Positions 7,301 to 16,371 of a stretch of DNA of 28,116 nucleotides are shown here, one piece after another; positions within the stretch are counted from its first letter, which is position 1, and each line of letters starts with the position of its first letter. This DNA is from Desulfovibrio sp. OttesenSCG-928-G15 (lineage in GTDB: Bacteria; Desulfobacterota; Desulfovibrionia; Desulfovibrionales; Desulfovibrionaceae), in contig JAJDIC010000020.1 of the NCBI GenBank assembly GCA_030266525.1, positions 1 through 28,116 of the forward strand. Direction: 5' to 3'. The translations under genes were made by a program, and so were the position numbers. Under the pieces are notes generated by a model. That model was not told the DNA's origin. It did no database searches and saw only the letters and a list, made by a program, of their open reading frames with translations.

Positions 7301-10300
7301 CTACTGCTCAAGGCCCCTGAGTTCTTCCAGCGCTTCTTCAAATTCGAAGCGGGAGATCAGGGAGTTGAGCGTAGAAAAGGCTTCCGAAGACATGAGCTGG
7401 CGTAATTCGTCCTTGTGGTTCCCGATAAAGGAGACGGATTCTGCGTCGTCTTCGGCCAGAAGTTCTGCCAGTTCGCCAAAAAGGGCTGCGCGCCGCTCTG
7501 TTTGTTCGGCGCTCAATTCCTCGTTGTCGTTACGCCCGGAAAGCTCTTCTTCTTCCTCTTCATGGGCAAAGGCCTGGCGCAGGGTGTTCTGCACATGGGA
7601 AAGCGTGTTGAAGGCCGTGGTGGCGAGGGAGCGAATGGCCGTCAAATCGCCGTTCATGAACGAAGCTTCCAGATAGGCGCACTCACTGGCCAGCCCCGTT
7701 GCGCCGATGGAACCGGCCAGGCCCTTGAGGGTGTGGGCGATGCGCTGGGCGTCGTTGGTTTCGCCTTTGTCCAGAGCTTCGTAAAACTGGCTTTCCGTGT
7801 TGTTGTAGTAGGTGAGAAACTGTTTGAGCAGCTTGATGTACAGTCGCTCGTTGTTGCCAAGCCGTACCAGGGCTTTTTCCGTGTCAAAGCCCGGCAAATA
7901 CAGGTCGCCCTCGGCCACGCTGGCCGGGCGGGTAGGAATTCGGCTTTCTGGCAGCGGCGCGGCCATGGCGGGCGCTTTGCGCACCGGCACATAGGGTTCG
8001 GAAGATGAACGCACCCAACGGGACAGGGTGCTGAAAAATTTGTCCACCTCGATAGGCTTGGAAATGTGGTCGTTCATGCCCGCGTCAAGACAGCGCTGGC
8101 GCTCGTCCGCCATGGCGTGGGCGGTCATGGCTACTATGGGCATGGTGTCATAACGTTGGTCCGAGCGGATAAGCCTTGCCGCTTCGTAGCCGTCCATGCC
8201 GGGCATCTGGACATCCATAAGCACCAGATCAAAGGGCGGTATAAGTTCTGAACCCTGTACCGCGTTAACCGCCTCCTGACCGTCGCTGGCAAGGGTAACA
8301 GTTGCGCCCGCGCTTTCCAGAAGTTCCGCCGCGACCTGCTGGTTGACGGGATTGTCTTCCACAAGCAGTACCTGAGCGCCGGGAAAGCTGGTGTGCTCAC
8401 GCACGGTCATGGGCGCGACAGGCATCTTGGAGCGTGAAGACGTGGGCACCCTGCCGTGCAGGGCTTCCATGATCGAGTCGAACAGGGTGGACTTGTTGAT
8501 GGGTTTGTACAAAACGCCGACCGCGCCTGCTTTTTCGGCCTGCTGCAACACTTCCGAGCGGCCCAGGGCGGCTGTAATGAATACCGGCGGCGGGTTTTGC
8601 AGGTTCAGTTCCGTGCGCAGACGCCAGGTGGCCTCTATGCCGTCCATGACCGGCATGCGCCAGTCCATGAGTACGATGCGGTAAGGAGCCGTGGCATCTT
8701 CCTGCCACAGCATGGCAAAGGCTTCCGTGGGCGACTCGGCCGTGTCAGCCCGAAAGTGCATGCTGGTCAGAATGTTCTGGAGCATGCGCCGGGCCGGCTC
8801 GTTATCGTCCACCACGAGGATACGGGCCATTTCGCCCTGCCCTGCGTAGTTTGAGCCGCCGGAAGGTATTTTGGGCAGACCGAAGGTGGCGGTAAAGGTG
8901 ATGGTCGTGCCCTTGCCTTCTTCGCTGAGCACTTGAATGGAGCCGTCCATCAGTTCCAGCAGGCGCTTGGTTATGGTCAGTCCAAGGCCGGTGCCGCCGA
9001 ATTTGCGGGTAATGGAGCCGTCCGCCTGGGTAAAGGCGGTAAACAGCCTGCTCTGCTGCTCCGGGGTCATGCCGATGCCGGTATCCTTGACCATGAAGCG
9101 CAGACGGACCCTTTCGCCGAGGGCCGCGTCCAGGGTGCAGGAGACGATAATTTCCCCTTTTTCGGTGAATTTGACCGCGTTATTGAGCAGGTTGGTCAAT
9201 ACCTGGCCCAGGCGCAGCGGGTCGCCCAGCAAGGTTGAGGGGACGTTGGAGTCAACACCGAACAGGATTTCCAGGTTTTTTTCGTCCGCCTTTTGCCCGA
9301 CAATGGATGCGATATTGTCCAGAGTGTCGTCCAGGCGAAACTCGGATGACTCCATGTCCAGCTGACCGGCCTCAATTTTGGAAAAATCGAGAATGTCGTT
9401 GATAATGCCCAAAAGCGTGGTTGCGGCATTATATATTTTGCTGACATAGGTATGCTGCTTGACCGAGAGTTTGGTCTTGAGCGCAAGGTAGGCCATGCCG
9501 ATAACCGCGTTCATGGGGGTGCGGATTTCGTGGCTCATGTTGGCCAGAAATTCGTTTTTCGCCTTGTTGTCAACGTCTGCCGCGGTTTTGGCCGCGACAA
9601 GGGCGTGGTTTCGCGCTTCCAGTGCTTCGGCCATTTCATCGAAGGCCGTGGCAAGCTGCCCCATTTCGCCTTTGGGCGAGTTGATAAAGGCTCGGGTGGT
9701 CAGGTTGCCGCCGGCAATGGAACGGGCCGCCCCGACAAGGCCGTTGATGGGGCCGAGCAAGACCCTGCCGCTGACCACAAAGGCAATGCCAAGCCCGGCC
9801 AGGGTAGCCAGGGCAAGAAGAAAAATGTCGCGCATGAGCAAGGCATTGGCCTGGGAAAAAGACTCGCTGCGGTCAAGAGAAAGTTCAAGCGTGAGGTAGG
9901 GAAAGTCCATGCCCTTTGCGAACAGCCGCTCATACAGCAGGGCAAAGTCTTTTCCGGCGTGGTCCATGAGTATAAGCGAGCCGCGTTTGCTCTTGGCGGT
10001 GGAAATATCCCTCCAGGCGGTTTTTTCATAGCCAAGGTTTTTCGTTCCGGCTTCTGGCGGATACACAAAGGCCAGTTCGCCGTTTTTGTCGCGTATGTGC
10101 AAAATGGGCTGGGAGCCGCCGGCGCTCAGTTCCTTGAGTACGTCGATATTGCGGTCCAGCTTTATATAAGCCACAAGCACCGTGGATGATTCGTCTTCCG
10201 CAAAGTCCAGCAGGGGCAGGGCGTAGGGCAGGCAGAGCTGACCGCTTGCCGGTTCTGTTGCCAGCGCACCAATGGTAAACGCGCCCGTGCTGAGGGCTTC

Positions 10301-10690
10301 TTCGACGATGGTCGGGTCAACCGCCCCGGTCTGCTGCGCAACAGGCAGGGATGATGCCTGAATGGTGCCGTCCGTGCGCAAAAGGACGAGATTTACATAG
10401 CCCTGGTGGCTGGTGTGAATGGATTGCAGAAAGGAGCTTTGCTCTTCCGCCGAGGCCTGGTGCATGACATCGACCTGCGAGAGCGTGTTCAGCAGGATGC
10501 GGGTGGTTTCCGTTTGCACCACACGCTGGGCCGACACGTTACCGAGAATGTCGAGCGCCCTGTCTTTTGTGGCTTCAACAGCTTGAGAGCGGTTCTGCAT
10601 GCCGGAATAGACGATTATGCACAGCGCGGGAAGCATGGCAAGGAGCACAATGCTGTACAGAACGCGCCGTATGGATGAAGTAATGGCCAT
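7301..10690 (-). CDS. Hybrid sensor histidine kinase with two receivers and HPt (BarA-like)
   Basis: An 1129-residue membrane kinase. TM1 is about 11-29, a periplasmic Cache-like sensor 32-285, TM2 289-309 and HAMP 310-363. HisKA has His387 in NMSHEIRTP. The ATPase domain has N-box Asn504, DTGIGM at 536-541 and GGTGLGLTI at 566-573. REC1 has Asp676 in [14 protein letters not shown]2 has Asp826 in [11 protein letters not shown], and HPt has His986 in [10 protein letters not shown] helical tail of about 90 residues starts with a Glu run (EEEEEE). Every phosphorelay residue is present, so it can run His-Asp-His-Asp transfer and probably feeds the HD-GYP regulator encoded next. ATG 10690 is preceded by CGGAACC, the same weak ribosome site as the upstream kinase, 36 bases after that gene. 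The signal sensed is unknown. Confidence 0.95.
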   Translation of the reverse strand: MAITSSIRRVLYSIVLLAMLPALCIIVYSGMQNRSQAVEATKDRALDILGNVSAQRVVQTETTRILLNTLSQVDVMHQASAEEQSSFLQSIHTSHQGYVNLVLLRTDGTIQASSLPVAQQTGAVDPTIVEEALSTGAFTIGALATEPASGQLCLPYALPLLDFAEDESSTVLVAYIKLDRNIDVLKELSAGGSQPILHIRDKNGELAFVYPPEAGTKNLGYEKTAWRDISTAKSKRGSLILMDHAGKDFALLYERLFAKGMDFPYLTLELSLDRSESFSQANALLMRDIFLLALATLAGLGIAFVVSGRVLLGPINGLVGAARSIAGGNLTTRAFINSPKGEMGQLATAFDEMAEALEARNHALVAAKTAADVDNKAKNEFLANMSHEIRTPMNAVIGMAYLALKTKLSVKQHTYVSKIYNAATTLLGIINDILDFSKIEAGQLDMESSEFRLDDTLDNIASIVGQKADEKNLEILFGVDSNVPSTLLGDPLRLGQVLTNLLNNAVKFTEKGEIIVSCTLDAALGERVRLRFMVKDTGIGMTPEQQSRLFTAFTQADGSITRKFGGTGLGLTITKRLLELMDGSIQVLSEEGKGTTITFTATFGLPKIPSGGSNYAGQGEMARILVVDDNEPARRMLQNILTSMHFRADTAESPTEAFAMLWQEDATAPYRIVLMDWRMPVMDGIEATWRLRTELNLQNPPPVFITAALGRSEVLQQAEKAGAVGVLYKPINKSTLFDSIMEALHGRVPTSSRSKMPVAPMTVREHTSFPGAQVLLVEDNPVNQQVAAELLESAGATVTLASDGQEAVNAVQGSELIPPFDLVLMDVQMPGMDGYEAARLIRSDQRYDTMPIVAMTAHAMADERQRCLDAGMNDHISKPIEVDKFFSTLSRWVRSSSEPYVPVRKAPAMAAPLPESRIPTRPASVAEGDLYLPGFDTEKALVRLGNNERLYIKLLKQFLTYYNNTESQFYEALDKGETNDAQRIAHTLKGLAGSIGATGLASECAYLEASFMNGDLTAIRSLATTAFNTLSHVQNTLRQAFAHEEEEEELSGRNDNEELSAEQTERRAALFGELAELLAEDDAESVSFIGNHKDELRQLMSSEAFSTLNSLISRFEFEEALEELRGLEQ

Positions 10691-10726
10691 TGTTGGTTCC
10701 GCAGTGGAAAGCAAAAGTGAATACGA

Positions 10727-13714
10727 CTATTTGTCAGAACGTTGCGTTGTATGAGGCGTGCCCGTTTTTTCACGGGGCAAATCACCGGCAAACAGTACAT
10801 CAATTACGCGCTCAAGAAAAGCGCCTGCCTCGGAGTATTTCCCGGAATCAACCAGGGCGTCCAGCTTTGCCACCCGGCCTTCGTGCACATGGGAAAGCAG
10901 GAAATCACGCAGGTCTTCATAGCGCTCGGATACGTCCTTTTCAGCGCGCTTGCAGGCAAGAAGCAGTCGGGCCAGCTCTTTGTACCGGGTAGCGGCCCTG
11001 GTCGGGCGCACGGGCCTCCAGCGCAGGAGCGTGTTGAAAAAAATATGCGTGTCAAAGGGTTTGCTGACATAATCGTCCATGCCGGAAGCCTTGGCCGCTT
11101 CAGCCACCATATCTCTGGCAAAGGCGGTCATGGCGATAATCGGCAAGTCCGGGGCAAAAGGCGCGGTAAGCCTGCGAATGCGTCTTGTGGCTTCAAAACC
11201 GTCCATCTCAGGCATTTGCAGGTCCATCAGCACAAGGTCAATGCCTGTATGGGCCGGGTTTGCCTCAAAAATATCCAGGGCTTTGCCGCCGTCTTCCGCG
11301 TACTGGGTTTTGACCCCGATTTCGTTCAGCAGTTCGCGCACAATTTCCTGGTTGAGCATATTATCTTCCACGACCAGTACCTGCATGCCTTCCAGTTCGC
11401 CGGTGTCTGGCCCATTGTCCACCTGTTGCGACCCGGACGGGTTTTCCCGGTCTATGCTGATCAGGCTGGCAAGGGCTTCCAGCAAAAGTTTTTCCGCTAC
11501 AGGTTTATGCAGGAAGGCATCTGCGCCGGACTGCTGGGCCTGTACGGGAATACCCTCCCAGCCGTAGGAGGATAGCATAATGATGGACGGCATCCGTGCG
11601 AGTCGCTCATCCCGGCGTACGCGTTTGGCAAGGGTTGCCCCGTCAAGCCCGGGCATGCGCCAGTCCAGCAGAAGCACATGGAAGGGCGCACCTGCCTGAT
11701 CAGCGGAGCGAATGAGGGCAAGCCCCTTTTCAGGCGAAAGCTCGGTTGTGACCTGCGCCCCGTAAGTATGTAAAATTTCATCAAGTATGCTAAGAGAGAG
11801 CGGGTCGTCGTCAATAGCCAGAATGCGAATGTTTTCGAGGACTTTTCCCTGGGCTCTCGTGGTGTTTTGCGCTCGTACCCCAACGGGCACACGCAGGGAA
11901 ATGCATGTTCCGGGATCGGGTGTATTCTCCAGGGCCAGACGGCCGTTCATCAACAACGCAAGCCTGTGGGCGAGCATGATGCCCGCGCGGCCTCCCTTGC
12001 CCTGCACGGCGGGCAGGGGCAGGGGCGTGTCTCCCATAAAAATACGCCGGTACAGGGCTTGCTGCCCCCGGCTCATGCCGGGCCCGGTATCTTGCACCGT
12101 AATGCACAGCATGGCCTTGTAGAGCTGCCGTTCTTCCACGCCGCCGCGCACAAAAACCCCGCCCCTGTCTGTATAGCGGACCGCATTGTCGATAAGCGCC
12201 CCCACGATATGGCCCAGTCGGACAGGGTCGCCCGCAAGCTCGTCAGGTACGTTTTCATCCAGCGCGTATTCCAGGGACAAATCCTTTGCCTTGGCCTTGG
12301 AAAAAAAGCGGCGGTGCTGCTCTTCAAAAATATCGCGAAGCGCGAATTCGCTGTTGGAAGTGCCGGTTGCGCTGCGATCAAGCCGTGAAAGCTCCAGAAT
12401 GCCGTTGATGGTTTGCTGTAGCTGGGTGCTTAGCTGGTGAATGCGCGAGACATAACTTTTTTGCGCCGGGTCCAGGTCGTCACTGCGCAGCGACAGGTAG
12501 GCCATGCCGATAATGGTGTTCAGGGGGGTTCTGAACTCATGGCTCATGTTGGCAAAAAGGTCTGTAGTATATTCGGAATCATCCTTGAGGTCGCGCTCGG
12601 CGCAAAAAAGGGAGCGGCCCGTTACATCCACCTGTCTGGCGAGCGAGTTCAGGGAACCCGCCAGCCGCTTGAACTCGACCACGGAGATGGGTCCGCGAAC
12701 GCGGGAAGTGTAGCTGCTGGCAGCCAGGTCAAGAGCAGAACGCACAAGATGGGCCATTGGCCTGCCCAGCCTGTAGCGCAATAGACAGAAGGCTGCAAAC
12801 GCGACCGCTGCCCAGACGAGCAGCACAAGAAATATGCCGATATCACGAGAGATGCCCGGAGTATCGGTACTGTGAACAAGCGCCAGCATGATGCCCGAGG
12901 TATCCACACCGGGCACATGCATCTGCGCAACGTTGGTAAATCTTTTGGGCTGTGGGGTATCCGGCTCGTCGGCAAATGCTTCGGGCGGTGCTTCCTCAGA
13001 GCCGGCGGCAGGGCACAGGTTTTGCCCGCCATGGGCTATAAGGCGAAGGCTTGTACCTTTGGAAAGAGAGGCCAGAGCGAGCGATTGCCGCACCCGCTCG
13101 CAGGCAATCCCTATAGCGTATGTCGGGCTGTCGTCATTTGCGGCAGACAAAAAAGTATATACCGCATCGGGCGGCAAGGCTGTGAGCGGGGGTGTGGCTA
13201 CCCGTGCCGGGACGGACGGCGAGGGCAGGCTGGCCCCGGCGTGCGGCCTGAAGCGTATGTCCTGGCCCCTTTGGCTGGCAGGGTCAGGCAGGCCGGGCTG
13301 GGCACGCATACCCCGACTGTCGGCCAATGCCTGTTCACCAAAAATGCGACGCGCGTCGGCAGAGGCAAATTTGTGAACAGGCAGGGCCGCATCTTCTGCG
13401 GACAAGGCTTCGCCAGGCGGTTCATCGCCGCTGTCGTGTGTCTTTGAGGCATTTTTGCCTGCCGGAGCGCGCTCATTGGGGTATGTGTCGCGCAGCCGTG
13501 CCGCGTAAAGCGAGACAAAGGCCTGGGAGAAAAGCTGCTCCAGGTTATGTGCGCCAATGAGCAGGGTTTCTGCATGGTCAGCTTGTCGCATTTCCTTTTC
13601 AAGCTGTCCGTTTGCCACAAAAAGAACGCCGGATATTCCTGCAAGCGGCAGCACTGCCAAGGCCACTGTCAGATACACGGTCTGCATGAACAGGCTTTTT
13701 CCCGACGTTTTCAT
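10727..13714 (-). CDS. Hybrid sensor histidine kinase with two receivers, no HPt
   Basis: A 995-residue membrane kinase. TM1 is about 8-33 and TM2 292-313. The periplasmic part (35-290) contains a Pro/Ala/Ser-rich stretch (80-180) that looks disordered. HisKA has His392 in NMSHEFRTP. The ATPase domain has Asn510 and DTGPGM at 542-547, but the G2 box reads GKGGRAGIML rather than GxGLGL. REC1 has Asp684 (LLDWRMPGLDG) and Lys737. REC2 has Asp831 (LMDLQMPEMDG) and Lys885. No HPt follows; instead there is a helical tail (905-980) like the tail of the next kinase. I chose ATG 13714, just before TM1, with CGGAACC upstream. The frame stays open to 13921, but that extension carries no ribosome site. 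First gene of the signalling operon. Lack of an HPt suggests it works through the HPt of its neighbour. Confidence 0.92.
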   Translation of the reverse strand: MKTSGKSLFMQTVYLTVALAVLPLAGISGVLFVANGQLEKEMRQADHAETLLIGAHNLEQLFSQAFVSLYAARLRDTYPNERAPAGKNASKTHDSGDEPPGEALSAEDAALPVHKFASADARRIFGEQALADSRGMRAQPGLPDPASQRGQDIRFRPHAGASLPSPSVPARVATPPLTALPPDAVYTFLSAANDDSPTYAIGIACERVRQSLALASLSKGTSLRLIAHGGQNLCPAAGSEEAPPEAFADEPDTPQPKRFTNVAQMHVPGVDTSGIMLALVHSTDTPGISRDIGIFLVLLVWAAVAFAAFCLLRYRLGRPMAHLVRSALDLAASSYTSRVRGPISVVEFKRLAGSLNSLARQVDVTGRSLFCAERDLKDDSEYTTDLFANMSHEFRTPLNTIIGMAYLSLRSDDLDPAQKSYVSRIHQLSTQLQQTINGILELSRLDRSATGTSNSEFALRDIFEEQHRRFFSKAKAKDLSLEYALDENVPDELAGDPVRLGHIVGALIDNAVRYTDRGGVFVRGGVEERQLYKAMLCITVQDTGPGMSRGQQALYRRIFMGDTPLPLPAVQGKGGRAGIMLAHRLALLMNGRLALENTPDPGTCISLRVPVGVRAQNTTRAQGKVLENIRILAIDDDPLSLSILDEILHTYGAQVTTELSPEKGLALIRSADQAGAPFHVLLLDWRMPGLDGATLAKRVRRDERLARMPSIIMLSSYGWEGIPVQAQQSGADAFLHKPVAEKLLLEALASLISIDRENPSGSQQVDNGPDTGELEGMQVLVVEDNMLNQEIVRELLNEIGVKTQYAEDGGKALDIFEANPAHTGIDLVLMDLQMPEMDGFEATRRIRRLTAPFAPDLPIIAMTAFARDMVAEAAKASGMDDYVSKPFDTHIFFNTLLRWRPVRPTRAATRYKELARLLLACKRAEKDVSERYEDLRDFLLSHVHEGRVAKLDALVDSGKYSEAGAFLERVIDVLFAGDLPREKTGTPHTTQRSDK

Positions 13715-14353
13715 TGCAGGTTCCGACAGAGGTTGGGGTGCGTGAATGTATAAGGAAACACAGCGCATGGCGTATGCAACAGCGGGAAAATCAGGCCTGT
13801 CACGCGTGTGGAAACAAAACCGCAAAAAGCCGTCCACTTCATGCGCGAAGAAGGTAAGGACGCGTGAAACGGTTGCGTACACGTAATACCAGACATACCA
13901 CATACTATCTGTTTTGGCCAAACAGGTCCAGAAGATGTTGCCCCGGACATACGTCGTCTGTGACAGCCCCTTGCTTCATTATGATATGCCGTACATGCAA
14001 CAGATGCAGTAATCGCCAGTTATCCGCCATCTCCCCTCCCCCCCGCTTCCTCGAGCGACCGTATTCTTGTCAATCCTCACCGGCAGGTTCAAGGCCATGG
14101 GAAGAGACAGTCAGCGAAAGACGCCCTCACAGGGTGCAATACGCGCAAAAGGGGTATTTGAGACGTGAAATATCTGTTATTGCAGGCAAGTAGGATAAAG
14201 TCGGCTTACCCGCTAACAGGAGGGATTGGATTGTCGTGACGGTGCTCTGATAAAAAATGGGGCAAATAAAGGAAATAAAGTTGACAAAAGTTGACGATAC
14301 CGCGTAATGGCAATAGGGAAGGAGATAAGCGAGGGATAAAGGATAAAAAACTG
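13715..14353. other. Long non-coding divergent region with a 9-bp direct repeat
   Basis: This stretch separates the minus-strand kinase operon from the plus-strand HTH gene and holds no credible gene. A pyrimidine-rich tract with seven consecutive C lies at about 14028-14053. From about 14130 on it is AT-rich. The 9-base sequence AAAGTTGAC occurs twice in tandem (14278-14286 and 14288-14296), a spacing of one helical turn. It contains a perfect -35 hexamer TTGACA (14281-14286) with a poor -10 (TAATGG, 14305-14310), so the repeat may be both promoter and regulator site for the HTH gene. Confidence 0.4.
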
Positions 14354-14686
14354 ATGACAACGCCTCCAGGCAAAACAACGTTTACCTTGGCTGAGGCGGC
14401 TGAATTATTGAGCTGCCACAGGGAAACTTTACGCCGCGCCATACGTGGCGGGGAATTGCGGGCTGCCAAGCTTGGCCGGGATTTTCGCATTTCCCGGCGG
14501 GATCTGGAAGCTTTCTGGATAGCGTGTGGTGGTGGTGAACTGTTTGCCAGTGACGCAGAGGGAAGCGCCGAGCCTCAGGAAGCCCTTGACGCGCCGAAAA
14601 AGAAGCCCAGGGCCGAATCAAAGAAAGGCCAGATGCAATTAAGTCTTTTGGGTGCCTTGGCGGATATTCAGAACAAGGACGGATAG
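14354..14686 (+). CDS. Small helix-turn-helix (excisionase/MerR-like, HTH_17) DNA-binding protein
   Basis: A 110-residue protein. Residues 9-58 match the HTH_17 pattern: FTLAEAAELLSCHRETLRRAI, then GELRAAKLGRDFRISRRDLEAF. The winged-helix segment (KLGRDFRI) and the final aromatic of the helix are typical of Xis/AlpA/BldC-like regulators. The rest (60-110) is charged, with a KKKPR cluster and an amphipathic end. The ATG at 14354 follows AGGAT; the in-frame start at 14291 overlaps the -35-like repeat and lacks a ribosome site. No integrase or phage gene is nearby, so it is more likely a resident regulator than a working excisionase. The 9-bp direct repeat upstream could be its own operator (inference). 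Confidence 0.8.
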   Translation: MTTPPGKTTFTLAEAAELLSCHRETLRRAIRGGELRAAKLGRDFRISRRDLEAFWIACGGGELFASDAEGSAEPQEALDAPKKKPRAESKKGQMQLSLLGALADIQNKDG

Positions 14687-14943
14687 GCGGTTTGCAGCGA
14701 GCGGGCTGCTGTCAGGAAGAAAGAGCCTCTGTCTATAAGGTTTGTGTGCTGGCCTGCAAAAGGCCCTGTGTGCCCGGGTAACAGGCGAAGCGTTTGCAGG
14801 AACGATTTTTTTCGAACCCCTCACTTCGGACAGCGCCAACATGGCGGACGAATGTTCGGGTTTCGGGGCAGAGTGGGATGGTTGTTTGACGGCTCTTTGG
14901 GCAAAACCGGTTTGCGGTTTTGGGAAGGGCATCCCCGTAATCA

Positions 14944-14963
14944 GGTTTCGATCCATCGAAACC
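14944..14963. promoter_or_regulatory. Perfect inverted repeat just upstream of the 129-residue protein gene
   Basis: GGTTTCGAT (14944-14952) and ATCGAAACC (14955-14963) are perfect inverted halves separated by two bases. They lie directly before the AGGAG ribosome site of the gene at 14979. It could be an operator or, in RNA, a hairpin. A second stem, CAAAACCG (14902-14909) with CGGTTTTG (14915-14922), lies 22 bases further upstream. The rest of the 292-base gap (14687-14978) shows no gene. Confidence 0.5.
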
Positions 14964-14978
14964 CAGGAGTGGTAGAGC

Positions 14979-15368
14979 ATGAAGAAGGCAGCTACTGATA
15001 CGTTTTCCGAAGAAATAATCTTGCGCAACGATAGCGGCACGGAGCTGCGCTTTTGCGGCAGGTTGTACTCCGAGAGTTCGTATTATGATGAAGAAACGGC
15101 TACACTGACCCAACTGCGCCTGTATCTGGCCATCAATGGTGAGCAGGTGTATTCCATTGTTTCCGGGTCAGGCCATGAAAAGTACCGCCGTTTTTACACG
15201 GTAGCTCAGGAAGGGGAACTTTTCCGCATCAGCGACGGCTTTAATACCCTGATGCTTCCCCTTGAGATGCTGTTTGCATCCGTATTCGGCCTGTGCGGCA
15301 TTGACCCGACAAGGGCGGAAGATCTGAAGCCGGAATTTGAAGAAACCTTGCGCGTGACAGTAGGTTAA
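14979..15368 (+). CDS. Uncharacterised 129-residue cytoplasmic protein
   Basis: I do not recognise this protein. It has no signal peptide or membrane span. It reads as a compact beta-rich fold: ILRNDSGTELRFCGRLYSES, then a Tyr/Asp/Glu-rich turn (SSYYDEETATLTQLRLYLAI), then QVYSIVSGSGHEKYRRFYTV. It ends with a helical region (MLPLEMLFASVFGLCGID) and an acidic tail. The ATG follows AGGAGTGG with good spacing, and a strong terminator follows the stop, so this is a real single-gene unit. The inverted repeat upstream suggests regulation. Function unknown. Confidence 0.8.
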   Translation: MKKAATDTFSEEIILRNDSGTELRFCGRLYSESSYYDEETATLTQLRLYLAINGEQVYSIVSGSGHEKYRRFYTVAQEGELFRISDGFNTLMLPLEMLFASVFGLCGIDPTRAEDLKPEFEETLRVTVG

Positions 15369-15399
15369 TTTCAGGAGGTGGTGTCCCGGCAGGTTTCGG

Positions 15400-15446
15400 C
15401 CGTACCGCTCCGGTTGTTTTCAAGACCGGCGCGGTACGGTTTTTTT
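15400..15446 (+). terminator. Strong intrinsic terminator
   Basis: CCGTACCGC (15400-15408) pairs with GCGGTACGG (15431-15439). An inner CCGGT (15410-15414) pairs with ACCGG (15425-15429). Seven T follow directly (15440-15446). It ends the transcript of the 129-residue protein gene. Confidence 0.9.
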
Positions 15447-15565
15447 GTTTCAGGGGAGGGTGTGCGCAAAAGTGGCTGTGATCGCAGTGCGGGCGTACTG
15501 CCGCATAATCCCCACTCCCGGTTGGGAAAATGGCATGTCTTTTTTTTTCTGGCTTTTACTTTTTT

Positions 15566-15593
15566 TTGAAATAGGCTAGTGTTTTCTTAACAT
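15566..15593 (+). promoter_or_regulatory. Candidate sigma-70 promoter of the CBM48 gene
   Basis: TTGAAA (15566-15571) and TAACAT (15588-15593) are 16 bases apart, preceded by a T-rich upstream stretch. They lie about 110 bases before the ATG at 15704. No other gene lies between 15450 and 15703. Confidence 0.45.
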
Positions 15594-15703
15594 TCATATA
15601 ACAAGCGGCTTGGACCCAGTTCCTTTTCTATATTTTTCCCCTTCGCCTTTGCCGCACTGGAAAACCTTTTACGCTTCCCGGCGGAAGCACATGAGGAGTT
15701 TGT

Positions 15704-16012
15704 ATGGCCATTTCCAAGAATTTTCTTAAAACCAGGGCAGTGTGCAAGGTGAAGTTTCGTCTTTCAGCCGAAGAGGCTGGCGACGCTTCTGAAATGTACC
15801 TTGTCGGCGACTTCAATGACTGGAGCGACACGGCAAGCCCGATGAAAAAGATGAAAGACGGCGGTTTTTCCATCGAAATAGAGCTTCCCCTCGGACATGA
15901 TGTGCAGTTCAGATATCGCTCGGGCGACAATGTCTGGTTGAATGACCCTGAAGCGGATGCCTACGTTCCCTGCTCGTATGCAGCAGCGGAGAACTCGCTG
16001 GTGAAAGTATAG
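15704..16012 (+). CDS. Stand-alone glycogen-binding (CBM48/isoamylase early-set) protein
   Basis: A 102-residue protein. After a short lead, KVKFRLSAEEAGDASEMYLVGDFNDWS (residues about 17-44), then GGFSIEIELPLGHDVQFRYRSGD and WLNDPEADAYVPCSY match the AMPK/isoamylase N-terminal carbohydrate-binding module. The GDFNDW signature and the WxNDPEAD motif are intact. There is no catalytic domain and no export signal, so it probably binds glycogen or a partner enzyme in the cytoplasm. GAGGAG lies at good spacing before the ATG, and its own promoter-like and terminator sequences flank it, so it is a monocistronic unit. Role inferred from the domain only. Confidence 0.88.
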   Translation: MAISKNFLKTRAVCKVKFRLSAEEAGDASEMYLVGDFNDWSDTASPMKKMKDGGFSIEIELPLGHDVQFRYRSGDNVWLNDPEADAYVPCSYAAAENSLVKV

Positions 16013-16093
16013 CAGAATAAAGGGCCTTTCGCCGCAGGTTTGCGGCGGGGCGAGCAGCGTTGCCTGTCTGTCTGACAGATGCTTCGCGGAATC

Positions 16094-16133
16094 CGGGACG
16101 CACGGGGGAACTTCTTCCACGTCCCGTTTTTTT
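16094..16133 (+). terminator. Intrinsic terminator of the CBM48 gene
   Basis: CGGGACG (16094-16100) pairs with CGTCCCG (16120-16126), followed directly by seven T (16127-16133). Another hairpin, CGCCGCA with TTGCGGCG, lies just after the stop codon at about 16030-16047. No gene is seen between 16013 and 16371. Confidence 0.8.
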
Positions 16134-16322
16134 GTGCGCTTCGTACACAGACTGTGCCATGTATGGGCGCACGGGATGGTCTTTCGGCGTGTGAAGGCCC
16201 CTGGTGGCCGACGGGGCCGGGTATGGAGCAGCTTTCCCCGAGGCGGCGGCACGATTGACGGCCGTTGTTGTACAGGAGTGGAGGGCGTGCCCCGCAGGGC
16301 GGTAACTGGCTGCTTCAAACGA

Positions 16323-16351
16323 AAACAGGGCGGGAAAAACCCGCCCTGTTT
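16323..16351 (-). terminator. Terminator of the alanine/glycine symporter gene
   Basis: AAACAGGGCGGG and CCCGCCCTGTTT form a 12-bp stem with a five-base loop, starting 20 bases after the symporter stop. On the minus strand the 3' arm is followed by TTTTCGTTTG. The symmetrical stem may also act on the plus strand. Confidence 0.75.
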
Positions 16352-16371
16352 CATTGCAAGCCAAGGTTGGC

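Noticed and set aside
13715..13921. Longer N-terminus for the first kinase
   Set aside because: The extra 69 residues are rich in aromatic and Arg residues without a motif, and no upstream start has a ribosome site; the first membrane span lies right after ATG 13714.
14050..14105. tRNA-like GGTTCAA segment
   Set aside because: No acceptor, D or anticodon stems can be folded around it.
14127..14378. 83-codon minus-strand frame upstream of the kinase operon
   Set aside because: Hydrophobic by chance in an AT-rich region; no ribosome site, and it overlaps the HTH gene start.
14354..14686. Prophage or integrative element suggested by the excisionase-like gene
   Set aside because: No integrase, phage gene, attachment repeat or tRNA is nearby; HTH_17 proteins are also common ordinary regulators.
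14742..14975. Possible small genes in the gap before the 129-residue protein
   Set aside because: Frames in two registers are open, but none has a ribosome site or recognisable protein pattern.
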